From the NCBI RefSeq assembly GCF_001700505.1, contig NZ_MAPV01000017.1, positions 1 to 32,448 of the forward strand: a stretch of 32,448 nt of DNA. The letters run 5' to 3'. Numbering within the stretch: the first letter of the stretch is position 1; each line of letters starts with the position of its first letter. A program made the translations under genes and the position numbers. Under the pieces are notes generated by a model that worked only from the letters and a program-made list of their open reading frames with translations, did not search any database and was not told the origin of the DNA. This document shows, one piece after another, positions 24,925-31,663 of the stretch. The stretch is from Streptomyces mutomycini. Lineage in GTDB: Bacteria > Actinomycetota > Actinomycetes > Streptomycetales > Streptomycetaceae.

Positions 24925-25718
24925 GCCGACCACCTGCTCAGGGTGCGGGTGAAACCTTCCGCCCGTGCCGCGTCCTCTGCGGCCGTCTCGTCGACGACGC
25001 CGAGGTAGCGGCGGCGTACCTCGTCCGAGGCCGCGAGCTCGTCGGCGGGGCCGTCGAGTGCGACCTCGCCCACGTCCAGGACGTACGCGGTGGAGGCGAG
25101 CCGCAGCGCGATGGCCGCGTTCTGCTCGACGAGCATGACGGAGGTCCCGCTCGCGTTGATCTCCTGGATCGTCTCGGCGATCTTCGCCGCCATCAGCGGG
25201 GCGAGGCCGAGGGAGGGCTCGTCCAGCAGCAGCAGGCGGGGGGCGGCCATCAGGGCCCGGCCCATCGCCAGCATCTGCTGCTCGCCGCCGGACAGCAGCC
25301 CGGCCCGCTGGTGCGCGCGCTGGGAGAGTACGGGGAACAGCTCGTGCACGCGGTGGAGGGCGGCGGCCGCCGCTCTGCGTCCGCCGCGTGCCCCGAGGGC
25401 GCCCGCCCGGAGGTTGTCCGCCACCGTCATCCGGGCGAACACCTGCCGTCCTTCCGGTACCTGGATCACTCCTGCCGCCACCACCTGGGCGGGGCGGAGA
25501 CCGTCCAGGGGCCGGCCGTCGAAGCGGATGGTGCCCGTGCCCGTGCCGCGGTGGAAGCCGAGGGTCCGCGATACGGCCCGCAGCAGCGTGGTCTTGCCGG
25601 CGCCGTTGCCGCCGAGTACGGCGGTGATCGCGCCGGCCGGCACGTCGACGGAGACGTCGCGCAGTGCCCGTACCGGGCCGTAGCCCACGGACAGTCCGCG
25701 GATCTCGAGCGTTGCCAT
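24921..25718 (-). CDS. livF: ABC transporter ATP-binding protein, LivF type
   Basis: A 265-residue ATPase. The start ATG 25718 has a strong minus-strand ribosome binding site (GGAGGAGG, about 25721-25729). Motifs: Walker A GGNGAGKTT, Q-loop PEGRQVFARMTVADNLRAGA (the PEGR feature is typical of LivF), signature LSGGEQQMLAMGRAL, Walker B LLLLDEPSLGLAP and LVEQNA with the usual His replaced by Gln, as is normal in LivF. It is the first gene of the operon and divergent from the PucR-type regulator. The C-terminal ~20 residues (VVDETAAEDAARAEGF) are an extension beyond the core. Confidence 0.93.
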   Translation of the reverse strand: MATLEIRGLSVGYGPVRALRDVSVDVPAGAITAVLGGNGAGKTTLLRAVSRTLGFHRGTGTGTIRFDGRPLDGLRPAQVVAAGVIQVPEGRQVFARMTVADNLRAGALGARGGRRAAAAALHRVHELFPVLSQRAHQRAGLLSGGEQQMLAMGRALMAAPRLLLLDEPSLGLAPLMAAKIAETIQEINASGTSVMLVEQNAAIALRLASTAYVLDVGEVALDGPADELAASDEVRRRYLGVVDETAAEDAARAEGFTRTLSRWSA

Positions 25719-25736
25719 GCGTCCTCCTCCTTCCGA

Positions 25737-25848
25737 CTGGTCGTTGTGGTGCCACAGACCAGCAGCGGGCGGAGCGCGCGTCCACGGCCCGGGGCGCAAT
25801 CGCTGCGGGTGACCAGTCTTCGCAGGGCCTGGTTGTGCGGGTGCACAG
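25737..25848. promoter_or_regulatory. Two operator-like dyads between liv operon and PucR-type gene
   Basis: Site 1 (25737-25762) is CTGGTC..TGTGG-TG-CCACA..GACCAG, an imperfect dyad of 11 paired bases. Site 2 (25829-25848) is CTGGT followed by TGTGC-GGGT-GCACA and starts with the same half-site. Both lie in the 216-nt divergent space, so they are candidates for the binding sites of the neighbouring regulator. A lone GACCAG is at 25811-25816. Confidence 0.45.
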
Positions 25849-25934
25849 AGGGAGGCCAGGCGCCGCCGTCCCCGGCGGGGCCGGTGGCATCCTCACCAGC
25901 CATGGGCGGCTCGGCTGCGGAACGGAGCGAAGAC

Positions 25935-26657
25935 ATGCGGCGGCGCGGTGACGAGCGGGGCCGGGCACTGCTCGACGCCCTGCTGGAGGGCCGTTCGGAG
26001 CCGGGGCTCGCGGCGCGCGCGGCGAGCGGTCTGGACCTGCCGGAACACGGCCGCTACGCGGTGGCCGTGCTGCGCTCGGCCGGGGACGGGCCGACGGGCG
26101 TGGCGACGGAGACGGACGGGCTGCGTTTTCTGAGGCGGAGGCACGGGGGCCGCGAGACCGTCGTCGTCGCGCTGGGTGACCGGGATCCGGCGGTGCTCGC
26201 CGCGTTGCTGGCGCGGTGGTGCCCGGGCCCCGGCGGAATCGGCCCGGTGACCGACGGCCTGGCCGGGCTGGGGGCGGCGCGGCGGCTGGCCGAGGTGGCG
26301 CTGCTGACCTGTCCGCCGGGCACGACGGAGATCGTACGGCTGGAGGAGCGGCTGCCGGCGGCGCTGGTGGTGAGCCAGCCGGAGCTGTCGGCCCGGCTGG
26401 TCGCGGATGTCCTGGGCCCGCTCCTCGCGCTGGACCCGGCGGACCGGGCACTGCTGGTGCGGACGCTGGAGGCGTGGCTGGAGTGCGGGGGGTCGGCGGG
26501 CAGGGCGGCGGGGCGGCTGTACTGCCACCGCAACACCGTGCTGAACCGCCTGCGACGGCTGGAGCGGCTGACCTCGCGGTCGCTGTCACGGCCCCGCGAA
26601 CTGATCGAGATGATGCTGGCTCTGGACGCGTTCAGGCTGTCGGCACCGCAGGCGTGA
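25935..26657 (+). CDS. PucR/CdaR-type helix-turn-helix regulator (short form)
   Basis: A 240-residue regulator; GGAG (25924-25927) seven bases upstream sets ATG 25935 over the in-frame ATG 25902. The C-terminal ~60 residues are the PucR-family HTH: LVRTLEAWLECGGSAGRAAGRL followed by YCHRNTVLNRLRRLERLTSRSLSRPRE, with the conserved H-x-N-T-V recognition helix. The region before it (AVAVLRSAGDGP..ETVVVALGDRDP..GLAGLGAARRLAEVAL) looks like a degenerate GGDEF-like sensor domain, as in other PucR/CdaR proteins. It lacks the longer N-terminal domain of full-size PucR. Divergent from the ABC operon, it probably controls that operon in response to its solute or a derived metabolite. Confidence 0.88.
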   Translation: MRRRGDERGRALLDALLEGRSEPGLAARAASGLDLPEHGRYAVAVLRSAGDGPTGVATETDGLRFLRRRHGGRETVVVALGDRDPAVLAALLARWCPGPGGIGPVTDGLAGLGAARRLAEVALLTCPPGTTEIVRLEERLPAALVVSQPELSARLVADVLGPLLALDPADRALLVRTLEAWLECGGSAGRAAGRLYCHRNTVLNRLRRLERLTSRSLSRPRELIEMMLALDAFRLSAPQA

Positions 26658-26673
26658 GGGAGCCGGCGGCCCG

Positions 26674-26715
26674 CCGCCGTGAGGGGGAGCCCGACGGGCA
26701 GCCCCCTCACGGCGG
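26674..26715. terminator. Bidirectional terminator between PucR-type and glycerate kinase genes
   Basis: CCGCCGTGAGGGGG (26674-26687) pairs perfectly over 14 bp with CCCCCTCACGGCGG (26702-26715). The loop contains its own GCCC-GAC-GGGC hairpin. The two flanking genes are convergent. Confidence 0.85.
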
Positions 26716-26719
26716 TGCG

Positions 26720-27853
26720 TCAGGACAGGAAGTCGCGGGCGATCGCCTCGGCCGCGCGTTCCAGCAGGGGTCCTGCCTGCGCCATGCAGACGGCGGGGTC
26801 CGGCTCCAGGTCCGTCAGGGCGTAGGCCCGGCGGATACCGGCCCGGTCCAGCGCTTCCTGCGGAAGGGCCAGGCGTCCGCATACGGCGACGACCTCCACC
26901 CCGGCCTCGCGGGCGGCGGCCGCGACACCCGCCGGGGCCTTGCCGTGCAGGGTCTGCTCGTCGAGCGAACCCTCCCCGGTGACGACGAGCGTGGCACGGG
27001 CCAGCGCGGGGGCGAAGCCCAGAACGTCGAGCATCACCTCGATGCCGGGCCGGAAGCGTGCCCCCAGCGCGACCAGTGCGCCGTAGCCGATCCCTCCGGC
27101 GGCGCCGGCTCCGGGCAGCTCCGCCGTCTCAGGTCCCAGCACGGACGCGTAGTGCGCCAGCGCCGCGTCGAGGACCGCGATGTCGTCCTCGGTGGCACCC
27201 TTCTGCCGTCCGTAGACCTCGGGAGCTCCCTTGGGACCGGTCAGGGGGTTGTCCACGTCGCTGGCCAGGATCAGGTCGATGTCCGCGAGCCGGGGGTCGA
27301 GCCCCGACAGGTCGGCCTCGGCCAGTCCGGCGAGCGCGCCCCCGCCGGGGCCGACGGGCTTGCCCTCGCCGTCCAGGAAGCGCGCCCCGAGCGCGGCGAG
27401 CATGCCCGCGCCGCCGTCCGTGGTGGCGCTGCCGCCGACGCCGAACACGATCGTCCGGGCACCCGCGTCGAGAGCCGCCGCGAGGAGTTCCCCGGAGCCG
27501 TACGTACTCGCCGTGAGCGGGGCGAACTCCCCCGCGGGCAGGCGCTGGAGGCCGGAGGCCTCGGCCATCTCGACCACGGCGGTGGTGTCGCGCACCGCGT
27601 ACGCCGCCGTGACCGGGGTCCCCAGCGGCCCGGTCACCCGCGCCTCGCGGCGCTCGAATCCGGCGGCCACCGCAGCCGCGACCGTGCCGTCGCCGCCGTC
27701 CGCGACGGGCAGGGTCTCGACCCGCACCCCGGGTACGACGCTCCGCAGCCCGGCCGTCACCCGCTCCGCGACCTGCACGGCCGTGAGCGAGCCCTTGAAC
27801 TTGTCCGCCGCCACGAGCACGTGGGGGGTCTCCATCACTGCTCCGTCCGTCAC
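26720..27853 (-). CDS. glxK: Glycerate kinase
   Basis: A 377-residue class II glycerate kinase (GlxK/GarK type). It phosphorylates glycerate with ATP to feed glycolysis, usually after glyoxylate or tartronate semialdehyde use, which fits a genome that makes glyoxylate through the EMC pathway. Visible motifs: VLVAADKFKGSLTAVQVA near the start, LPVADGGDGT, FGVGGSATTDGGAGMLAALG, LILASDVDNPLTG (Asp-rich centre), and VVTGEGSLDEQTLHGKAP. GTG 27853 has GAGGG eight bases upstream; ATG 27835, preceded by GGAG, is an equally possible start six codons in. The length is normal for the family. Confidence 0.93.
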   Translation of the reverse strand: MTDGAVMETPHVLVAADKFKGSLTAVQVAERVTAGLRSVVPGVRVETLPVADGGDGTVAAAVAAGFERREARVTGPLGTPVTAAYAVRDTTAVVEMAEASGLQRLPAGEFAPLTASTYGSGELLAAALDAGARTIVFGVGGSATTDGGAGMLAALGARFLDGEGKPVGPGGGALAGLAEADLSGLDPRLADIDLILASDVDNPLTGPKGAPEVYGRQKGATEDDIAVLDAALAHYASVLGPETAELPGAGAAGGIGYGALVALGARFRPGIEVMLDVLGFAPALARATLVVTGEGSLDEQTLHGKAPAGVAAAAREAGVEVVAVCGRLALPQEALDRAGIRRAYALTDLEPDPAVCMAQAGPLLERAAEAIARDFLS

Positions 27854-27954
27854 CTTGTATCCCTCTGCTTTCGAACAGGCAGTCGCGCCGCCCCGACCCT
27901 ATCCGGGCCGCCCCTGATCTGCCCATGGCTGTCCGAAACCACGTGCGCGGCCCC

Positions 27955-27960
27955 TACGCT
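27955..27960 (+). promoter_or_regulatory. -10 box of a probable leaderless Nudix transcript
   Basis: TACGCT lies six bases before GTG 27967 and there is no Shine-Dalgarno. The upstream TGTCCG (27930-27935) is a poor -35 at 19-nt spacing. Confidence 0.4.
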
Positions 27961-27966
27961 GCCCCT

Positions 27967-28461
27967 GTGACCACCTCTGAATACGCCACCTACATCGCGG
28001 GCCTGCCCAAAGTCCTGGCCGCGGCCGCCACCCTCTTCCGGGACCAGCGGGGACGGGTCCTGCTCGTCGAGCCGAACTACCGGGAGGGCTGGGCGCTGCC
28101 CGGCGGCACCATCGAGTCGGGCGAAGGCGAGAGTCCCCGGCAGGCGGCACGCCGCGAGACGGCGGAGGAGATCGGTCTCGACCTGGAGCCGGGCCGGCTG
28201 CTCGCGGTCGACTGGGCGCGCGGTGCGGCCCGTCCGCCGATCGTCGCCTACGTCTACGACGGCGGTGTGCTGGACCAGGGGCAGTTCGAGGCGATCCGGA
28301 TCCAGGAGGACGAGCTCCTGTCCTGGCGGCTGGTGGACCGCGCCGAGCTCGCCGGGTACCTGCCCGGCCGGCTCGCTCGGCGTATCGGTGCGGCGCTGGA
28401 GGTGCTGGACTCCGGCGCGGGAGCGGCCGAGTTGGAGGACGGCGTACGGGTCTCTGGGTGA
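27967..28461 (+). CDS. Nudix hydrolase
   Basis: A 164-residue hydrolase of nucleoside-diphosphate-linked compounds; the substrate cannot be read from the sequence. The Nudix box lies at residues 46-71: Gly46-Gly47, then Glu53/Glu55, Arg63-Glu64 and Glu67-Glu68, Gly70, with the metal-binding R-E-x-x-E-E core intact. The spacing between the GG and the RE core is two residues longer than the classical 23-residue box because GE occurs twice (SGEGESP). The end SRLVDRAELAGYLPGR-like segment is a usual Nudix C-terminal helix. The start is GTG 27967 from the promoter position. It is convergent with the small RHH gene, with four bases between stop codons. Confidence 0.9.
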   Translation: MTTSEYATYIAGLPKVLAAAATLFRDQRGRVLLVEPNYREGWALPGGTIESGEGESPRQAARRETAEEIGLDLEPGRLLAVDWARGAARPPIVAYVYDGGVLDQGQFEAIRIQEDELLSWRLVDRAELAGYLPGRLARRIGAALEVLDSGAGAAELEDGVRVSG

Positions 28462-28465
28462 GGGA

Positions 28466-28666
28466 TCAGCCCTGCGGATCCTGCGGCCTGGCGTCGGCCT
28501 CCCTCCGCGCGTCGTCCTGCGCGGCGGCCCGCGCCTCGGTGCGGTGGCCACGCGCGATGTAGTCGCGCACGACGAGTTCCACCGCGTCCTGCGGACTTCC
28601 GACGCCCGCGAGCACCATGACTTCCACGACGAGTTCCGCGTCCAGACTGACGTTGACCTTGGCCAT
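28466..28666 (-). CDS. Small ribbon-helix-helix (VapB/antitoxin-like) protein
   Basis: A 66-residue protein starting at ATG 28666. MAKVNVSLDAELVVEVMVLAG is the short beta-strand and first helix of a ribbon-helix-helix fold, VGSPQDAVELVVRDYIARG the second helix, followed by a charged tail (RTEARAAAQDDARREADAR). Such proteins dimerise and bind DNA as repressors or as type II antitoxins, the tail then holding the toxin. No toxin-like gene lies next to it, so it is either an orphan or a simple regulator. It has its own consensus-like leaderless promoter. Confidence 0.82.
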   Translation of the reverse strand: MAKVNVSLDAELVVEVMVLAGVGSPQDAVELVVRDYIARGHRTEARAAAQDDARREADARPQDPQG

Positions 28667-28673
28667 GGCCCGG

Positions 28674-28702
28674 ACCCTATGGGGTGCCGGCGGAAATGTC
28701 AT
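28674..28702 (-). promoter_or_regulatory. Leaderless promoter of the RHH gene
   Basis: On the minus strand ATGACA (28702-28697) and TAGGGT (28679-28674) are separated by 17 nt. The ATG at 28666 is seven bases past the -10 box, so transcription should start at the codon itself. This is the best promoter match in the window. Confidence 0.65.
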
Positions 28703-28724
28703 CGCGGCGGGACAGGAGCGTCAG

Positions 28725-28730
28725 TAGGCT
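28725..28730 (+). promoter_or_regulatory. -10 box of a probable leaderless Sir2 transcript
   Basis: TAGGCT lies six bases before ATG 28737, with no ribosome binding site between. The -35 region is weak. Confidence 0.5.
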
Positions 28731-28736
28731 CGGATC

Positions 28737-29465
28737 ATGACTCTCGTCGCGATCCTCAGCGGCGCCGGCGTCTCCACCGACTCCGGCATCCCCGACTACC
28801 GCGGTCCGCAGGGCCTCTGGCGGAAGGATCCGGAGGCGGAGAAGCTCGTCACGTACGACTTCTACATGGCGGATCCGGAGATCCGGCGCCGTTCCTGGCA
28901 GATGCGCCGCACCAGCTCGGCCTGGAACGCCGAGCCGAACGCCGCCCATCGTGCGGTGGCCGCGCTCGAGCGGTCCGGCACCCCGGTCCGCGTGATCACC
29001 CAGAACGTGGACGGACTGCACCAGTTGGCCGGGCTGTCCGCCCGCAAGGTCGTCGAGCTCCACGGCACGGCACACGAGGTGGTCTGCACCCGCTGCCACG
29101 CCCGGTCGGCCATGGCGGACGCCCTGGCCCGGGTCGAGGCGGGCGAGGCCGATCCGCCGTGCTCCGTATGCGGCGGCATCCTGAAGTCGGCGACGGTGAT
29201 GTTCGGCGAGCGCCTCGATCCGCAGGTGCTGGCCGAGGCGATGGCGATCACCAAGGCGAGCCAGGTCTTCATCGCGGTGGGTACGACGCTCCAGGTGCAG
29301 CCCGCGGCCTCGCTGGCGGGGATCGCGGTGGAGCACGGGGCCCGGCTGATCGTGGTGAACGCCGAGCCGACCCCGTACGACGAGCTGGCCGAGGAGACGG
29401 TGCGCGAGCCCATCGGCACGGCGCTGCCCGCACTGCTGGAGCGGCTGACCACGGACGTGGCCTGA
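28737..29465 (+). CDS. Sir2-family NAD-dependent protein deacylase
   Basis: A 242-residue sirtuin (CobB-like) that removes acyl groups from protein lysines using NAD+. The Rossmann NAD site is GAGVSTDSGIPDYRG (9-23), with Tyr in place of the common Phe. Next come TQNVDGLH (Gln89, Asp92) and the catalytic His109 in LHGT. A four-cysteine zinc module is complete: Cys117, Cys120, Cys142 and Cys145. VGTTLQVQPAASLAG and VVNAEPTPYD close the NAD domain. The length fits the short bacterial class. In streptomycetes such enzymes regulate acyl-CoA synthetases, which would fit the C2 metabolism nearby, but no direct link is shown. It reads from its own promoter and ends before a strong terminator. Confidence 0.95.
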   Translation: MTLVAILSGAGVSTDSGIPDYRGPQGLWRKDPEAEKLVTYDFYMADPEIRRRSWQMRRTSSAWNAEPNAAHRAVAALERSGTPVRVITQNVDGLHQLAGLSARKVVELHGTAHEVVCTRCHARSAMADALARVEAGEADPPCSVCGGILKSATVMFGERLDPQVLAEAMAITKASQVFIAVGTTLQVQPAASLAGIAVEHGARLIVVNAEPTPYDELAEETVREPIGTALPALLERLTTDVA

Positions 29466-29490
29466 GGGGCCCTCACCGAGCTCCCGATGA

Positions 29491-29518
29491 CGTGACCGGT
29501 CCTGCCGGACCGGTCACG
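29491..29518. terminator. Bidirectional terminator between Sir2 and GH16 genes
   Basis: CGTGACCGGTCC (29491-29502) pairs perfectly over 12 bp with GGACCGGTCACG (29507-29518), loop TGCC. The right arm covers the stop codon of the GH16 gene (29514-29516). Confidence 0.85.
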
Positions 29519-30371
29519 CGCTGCCCTCGCCGTAGAAGCGCACGTAGTCGACCGTCATCGTCGCGGGGGACGGCGTCGATGTGTCCGGAGGGCCGGGCCA
29601 GTCGCCTCCGACGGCGACATTGAGCAACAGGTGCATGTCCTGTTCGAAGACCCAGTCGCGTGGTGCGGGCAGCATCGGCGGAGTCAGCGTGAAGTAGGAC
29701 TTTCCGTCGACGGACCAGGTGATGCGGTGCGGTTGTTTGTCGACGGCGTAGGTGTGGAACGCCTGGGACGCGTCGGCCGCGAGGGTGGTGGAGCCGTCGA
29801 TCCCGTTCTCGTTGAAGTAGGTCGGCCCGTGCGCGGTGCCGTACACCGTCCGCGGTTCTCCGCCGACGACCTCGCAGATGTCGATCTCCCCCTGCCCGGG
29901 CCACTCGACTCCGTTGTCACCCAGCATCCAGATCGCCGGCAGCAGTCCCGTGCCGGTGGGCATCTTCGCGCGGATCTCCACGCGCCCACGGGCGAGCGCG
30001 ACTTTCCCCTCGGTGGTCAGGCGGGCCGACGTCCATGGGCAGAACTCCTGCGTGTGGCACGGGAGCCTGGATCCGGCGGGTGCCGGCCGCGCCGAGATCG
30101 CGAGGTGGCCCGCGCCGTCGAGAGCGGAGTTCTCGGCCTCGTCCGTGTAGTACTGCAGTTCGTTGTTGCCCCACCCCTCGGCGTCCCGGTTCCCGGTCTC
30201 GGTGGTCCAGAACCTCTCCGGCGGGCGGGTGGCCGCTGGTCCCCCGAACTCTGCCTGCCAGAAAGGCCGTTCGGCGGAAGGAGGCGATGGCCGGCCATCC
30301 GGGGCGGACACGCATGCGGTCAGCAGTCCGCCCAGCGCCAGCACGACTGCCAGGCGGGTACGTCGGTTCAT
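29514..30371 (-). CDS. GH16 beta-glucanase lipoprotein
   Basis: A 285-residue exported hydrolase. The signal peptide ends in LTAC with Cys20 as the lipid site, so the enzyme is probably anchored outside the membrane. The GH16 fold is clear: NNELQYYTDEAEN, then GRVEIRAKMPTGTGLLPAIWMLG, and the catalytic motif E162-I-D164-I-C-E167 (nucleophile, helper Asp, acid/base), followed by HTYAVDKQPHRITWSVDG and MTVDYVRFY at the end. The family cleaves beta-1,3 or beta-1,3-1,4 glucans; the loop pattern (GWGNNELQYYTD) resembles laminarinase-type members. The length is that of a bare catalytic domain with no carbohydrate-binding module. A strong minus-strand ribosome binding site (AGGAGG) precedes ATG 30371. 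Confidence 0.93.
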   Translation of the reverse strand: MNRRTRLAVVLALGGLLTACVSAPDGRPSPPSAERPFWQAEFGGPAATRPPERFWTTETGNRDAEGWGNNELQYYTDEAENSALDGAGHLAISARPAPAGSRLPCHTQEFCPWTSARLTTEGKVALARGRVEIRAKMPTGTGLLPAIWMLGDNGVEWPGQGEIDICEVVGGEPRTVYGTAHGPTYFNENGIDGSTTLAADASQAFHTYAVDKQPHRITWSVDGKSYFTLTPPMLPAPRDWVFEQDMHLLLNVAVGGDWPGPPDTSTPSPATMTVDYVRFYGEGSA

Positions 30372-30436
30372 CTTTTCCTCCTGTGTGGATGTGGGGGAGG
30401 AAACACCGCCCCTGCGGAGGAGGGCAGTGGGCGGGG

Positions 30437-30455
30437 TTTCGCCGCAAGGGCGAAA
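30437..30455. repeat. Short hairpin upstream of the tnpB remnant
   Basis: TTTCGCC (30437-30443) and GGCGAAA (30449-30455) form a perfect 7-bp stem. It lies about 30 nt before the first TnpB-like codons. It might be what is left of a transposon left end or a transcription stop; I cannot decide. Confidence 0.35.
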
Positions 30456-30486
30456 GGCCGTGCCGTAACCCTCAGGGAAATCATGC

Positions 30487-31009
30487 GCAGGCAGCGGAGC
30501 TCACCAAGGCCCGGTTGAAGGCCGCGAAGGTGTATGCCCGGATCGCCGACCGGCGCCGGGATCACCTGCACAAGCTGTCAACTCGACTCGTGCGTGAGAA
30601 CCAAACGCTCGTCATCGAAGACCTGACCGTGCGGAACATGATCAAGAACCGCTCTCCGGCCCGCGCGATCTCCGATGCGTCGTGGGCCGAGTTCCGGTTG
30701 ATGCTGGAGTACAAAGCTGACTGGTACGGGCGGGACCTCGTGGTCGTTGACCGGTTCTTCCCCTCGTCGAAGCTGTGCTCGGCGTGCGGCACCCTCCAGC
30801 AGAGGATGCCGCTGAACGTCCGCACCTGGACATGTGCGTGCGGTGTCACTCACGACCGTGACGTGAACGCCGCGAAGAATCTTCTGGCCGCCGGACTGGC
30901 GGTTACTGCCTGTGGAGCTGGTGTAAGACCCCAACGGCGAACGCCGGGCGGGCAGCCGGTGGTGAAGCAGGAAACCCGGCGGGCGACCGCTGGAATCCCC
31001 TCCCACTAG
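30487..31009 (+). pseudogene. tnpB: 5'-truncated TnpB (IS605/IS1341 family)
   Basis: About 173 codons match the C-terminal half of TnpB. KARLKAAKVYARIADRRRD, HLHKLSTRLVRENQTLVIED (the Glu is the RuvC-II catalytic residue), then ISDASWAEFRLMLEYKADWYG, DRFFPSSKLCSACG and CACGVTHDRDVNAAKNLL (zinc site plus RuvC-III Asp) are seen in order. The first ~200 residues, including the RuvC-I Asp and wedge domain, are absent. Just before the homology the text GGCAGCGGAGCTCACCAAGG looks like the expected GS-x-N-R-TKA junction with a small deletion, so decay is partly by frameshift. Not expected to cut DNA. The open frame extending upstream is antisense to GH16 and is not part of the gene. Confidence 0.85.
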
Positions 31010-31027
31010 GGAGGGGAGGAAGTCAAC
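30997..31027 (+). mobile_element. Right end of IS605/IS1341-type element (omega-RNA 3' hairpin)
   Basis: CCCCTCCC (30997-31004), loop ACTA, GGGAGGGG (31009-31016), followed by AGGAAGTCAAC. This is the usual TnpB right-end form: GGAATCCCC, a hairpin, GGGG and GGAnGTCAA. The tnpB stop codon sits in the loop and stem. In intact elements the guide begins right after this boundary, here GTGCTGCTCCTGAGAAGTAG. No tnpA is present. Confidence 0.75.
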
Positions 31028-31116
31028 GTGCTGCTCCTGAGAAGTAGTCGAATCGGGAGTCGTGCACGGAAGCGCGGGGCGCGGTCCGTCTCGCCGCCCG
31101 CGCGCGGGCCGGGCGT

Positions 31117-31141
31117 GGAACCGCCGGGCGGGCGCGGTTCC
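31117..31141 (-). terminator. Hairpin after the ferredoxin gene
   Basis: GGAACCGC (31117-31124) and GCGGTTCC (31134-31141) form a perfect 8-bp stem with a 9-nt loop, 20 bases past the ferredoxin stop on the minus strand. Confidence 0.55.
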
Positions 31142-31160
31142 GCGGCCGCCCCCGGGGTCC

Positions 31161-31571
31161 TCACGGCCCCTCGCCCTCCAGTCCGGCGCGGATGCGGCGG
31201 GACGGGCTGAACGCGTACAGGTCCAGGATCTCCGGCGGGTCCGCCAGGCCGGGCCCGCCCTCCCCCGCCCATGCGGCGATGTCGGCGACGGCGTGCGGAT
31301 CGTTGACCAGCCCGAGCCACACGGGGCGGCCGCCCGCGCGGCGCCCCTCGGCCGAGGGCTGTACGACGATGACGTTGCCGTGCTCGCACGCGTCCAGGCA
31401 CTCCACCGCGCGCACGGTGGCGGATCCGCCGACGGCCCGCCGCAGCTCCGCGAGCTGCCCGGCGTGGTCGACACCGGGGATCTTCGGGGTGCCGCAGCAG
31501 CAGCCACGGCAGACGCTCACGGTGGGCCGGGACGGTCCGGGACCCGTGGCCTTGTGCGGTCGGCGGCTCAT
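31161..31571 (-). CDS. Thioredoxin-like [2Fe-2S] ferredoxin
   Basis: A 136-residue protein starting at ATG 31571. The cysteine pattern is that of thioredoxin-fold [2Fe-2S] ferredoxins: VCRGCCCGTPK (Cys21, 24, 25, 26), then about 30 residues, then CLDACEHGNVIVV (Cys58 and Cys62). Only four of the six cysteines would bind the cluster. The end (DIAAWAGEGGP, LDLYAFSPSRRIRAG) is a helix plus a basic tail. It should carry single electrons, but no redox partner is adjacent, so the pathway is unknown. GGGAG lies about nine bases before the start. It is divergent from the riboswitch-controlled gene. A DUF1636-like metal-binding role is the alternative. Confidence 0.82.
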   Translation of the reverse strand: MSRRPHKATGPGPSRPTVSVCRGCCCGTPKIPGVDHAGQLAELRRAVGGSATVRAVECLDACEHGNVIVVQPSAEGRRAGGRPVWLGLVNDPHAVADIAAWAGEGGPGLADPPEILDLYAFSPSRRIRAGLEGEGP

Positions 31572-31663
31572 GCGGGGGCACTCCCGGGGGTGGCACGGAT
31601 GATCACCGTAGGACTGTACCGAGCCGCTTCCCAGCAGCTCGGGTGAGGTATCGTTGACGGCTG

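Noticed and set aside
24925..26589. Upstream extension of the LivG frame to 813 codons
   Set aside because: It crosses livF and the PucR-type gene in the wrong frame; the GTGA overlap at 24921-24924 gives the start.
28466..29465. Toxin-antitoxin module made of RHH protein and neighbour
   Set aside because: The neighbours are a normal Nudix hydrolase and a complete Sir2 enzyme, with no toxin-type gene.
30035..30486. Fusion of the tnpB frame with sequence inside GH16
   Set aside because: It is accidental read-through antisense to the GH16 gene; TnpB similarity starts only near 30487.
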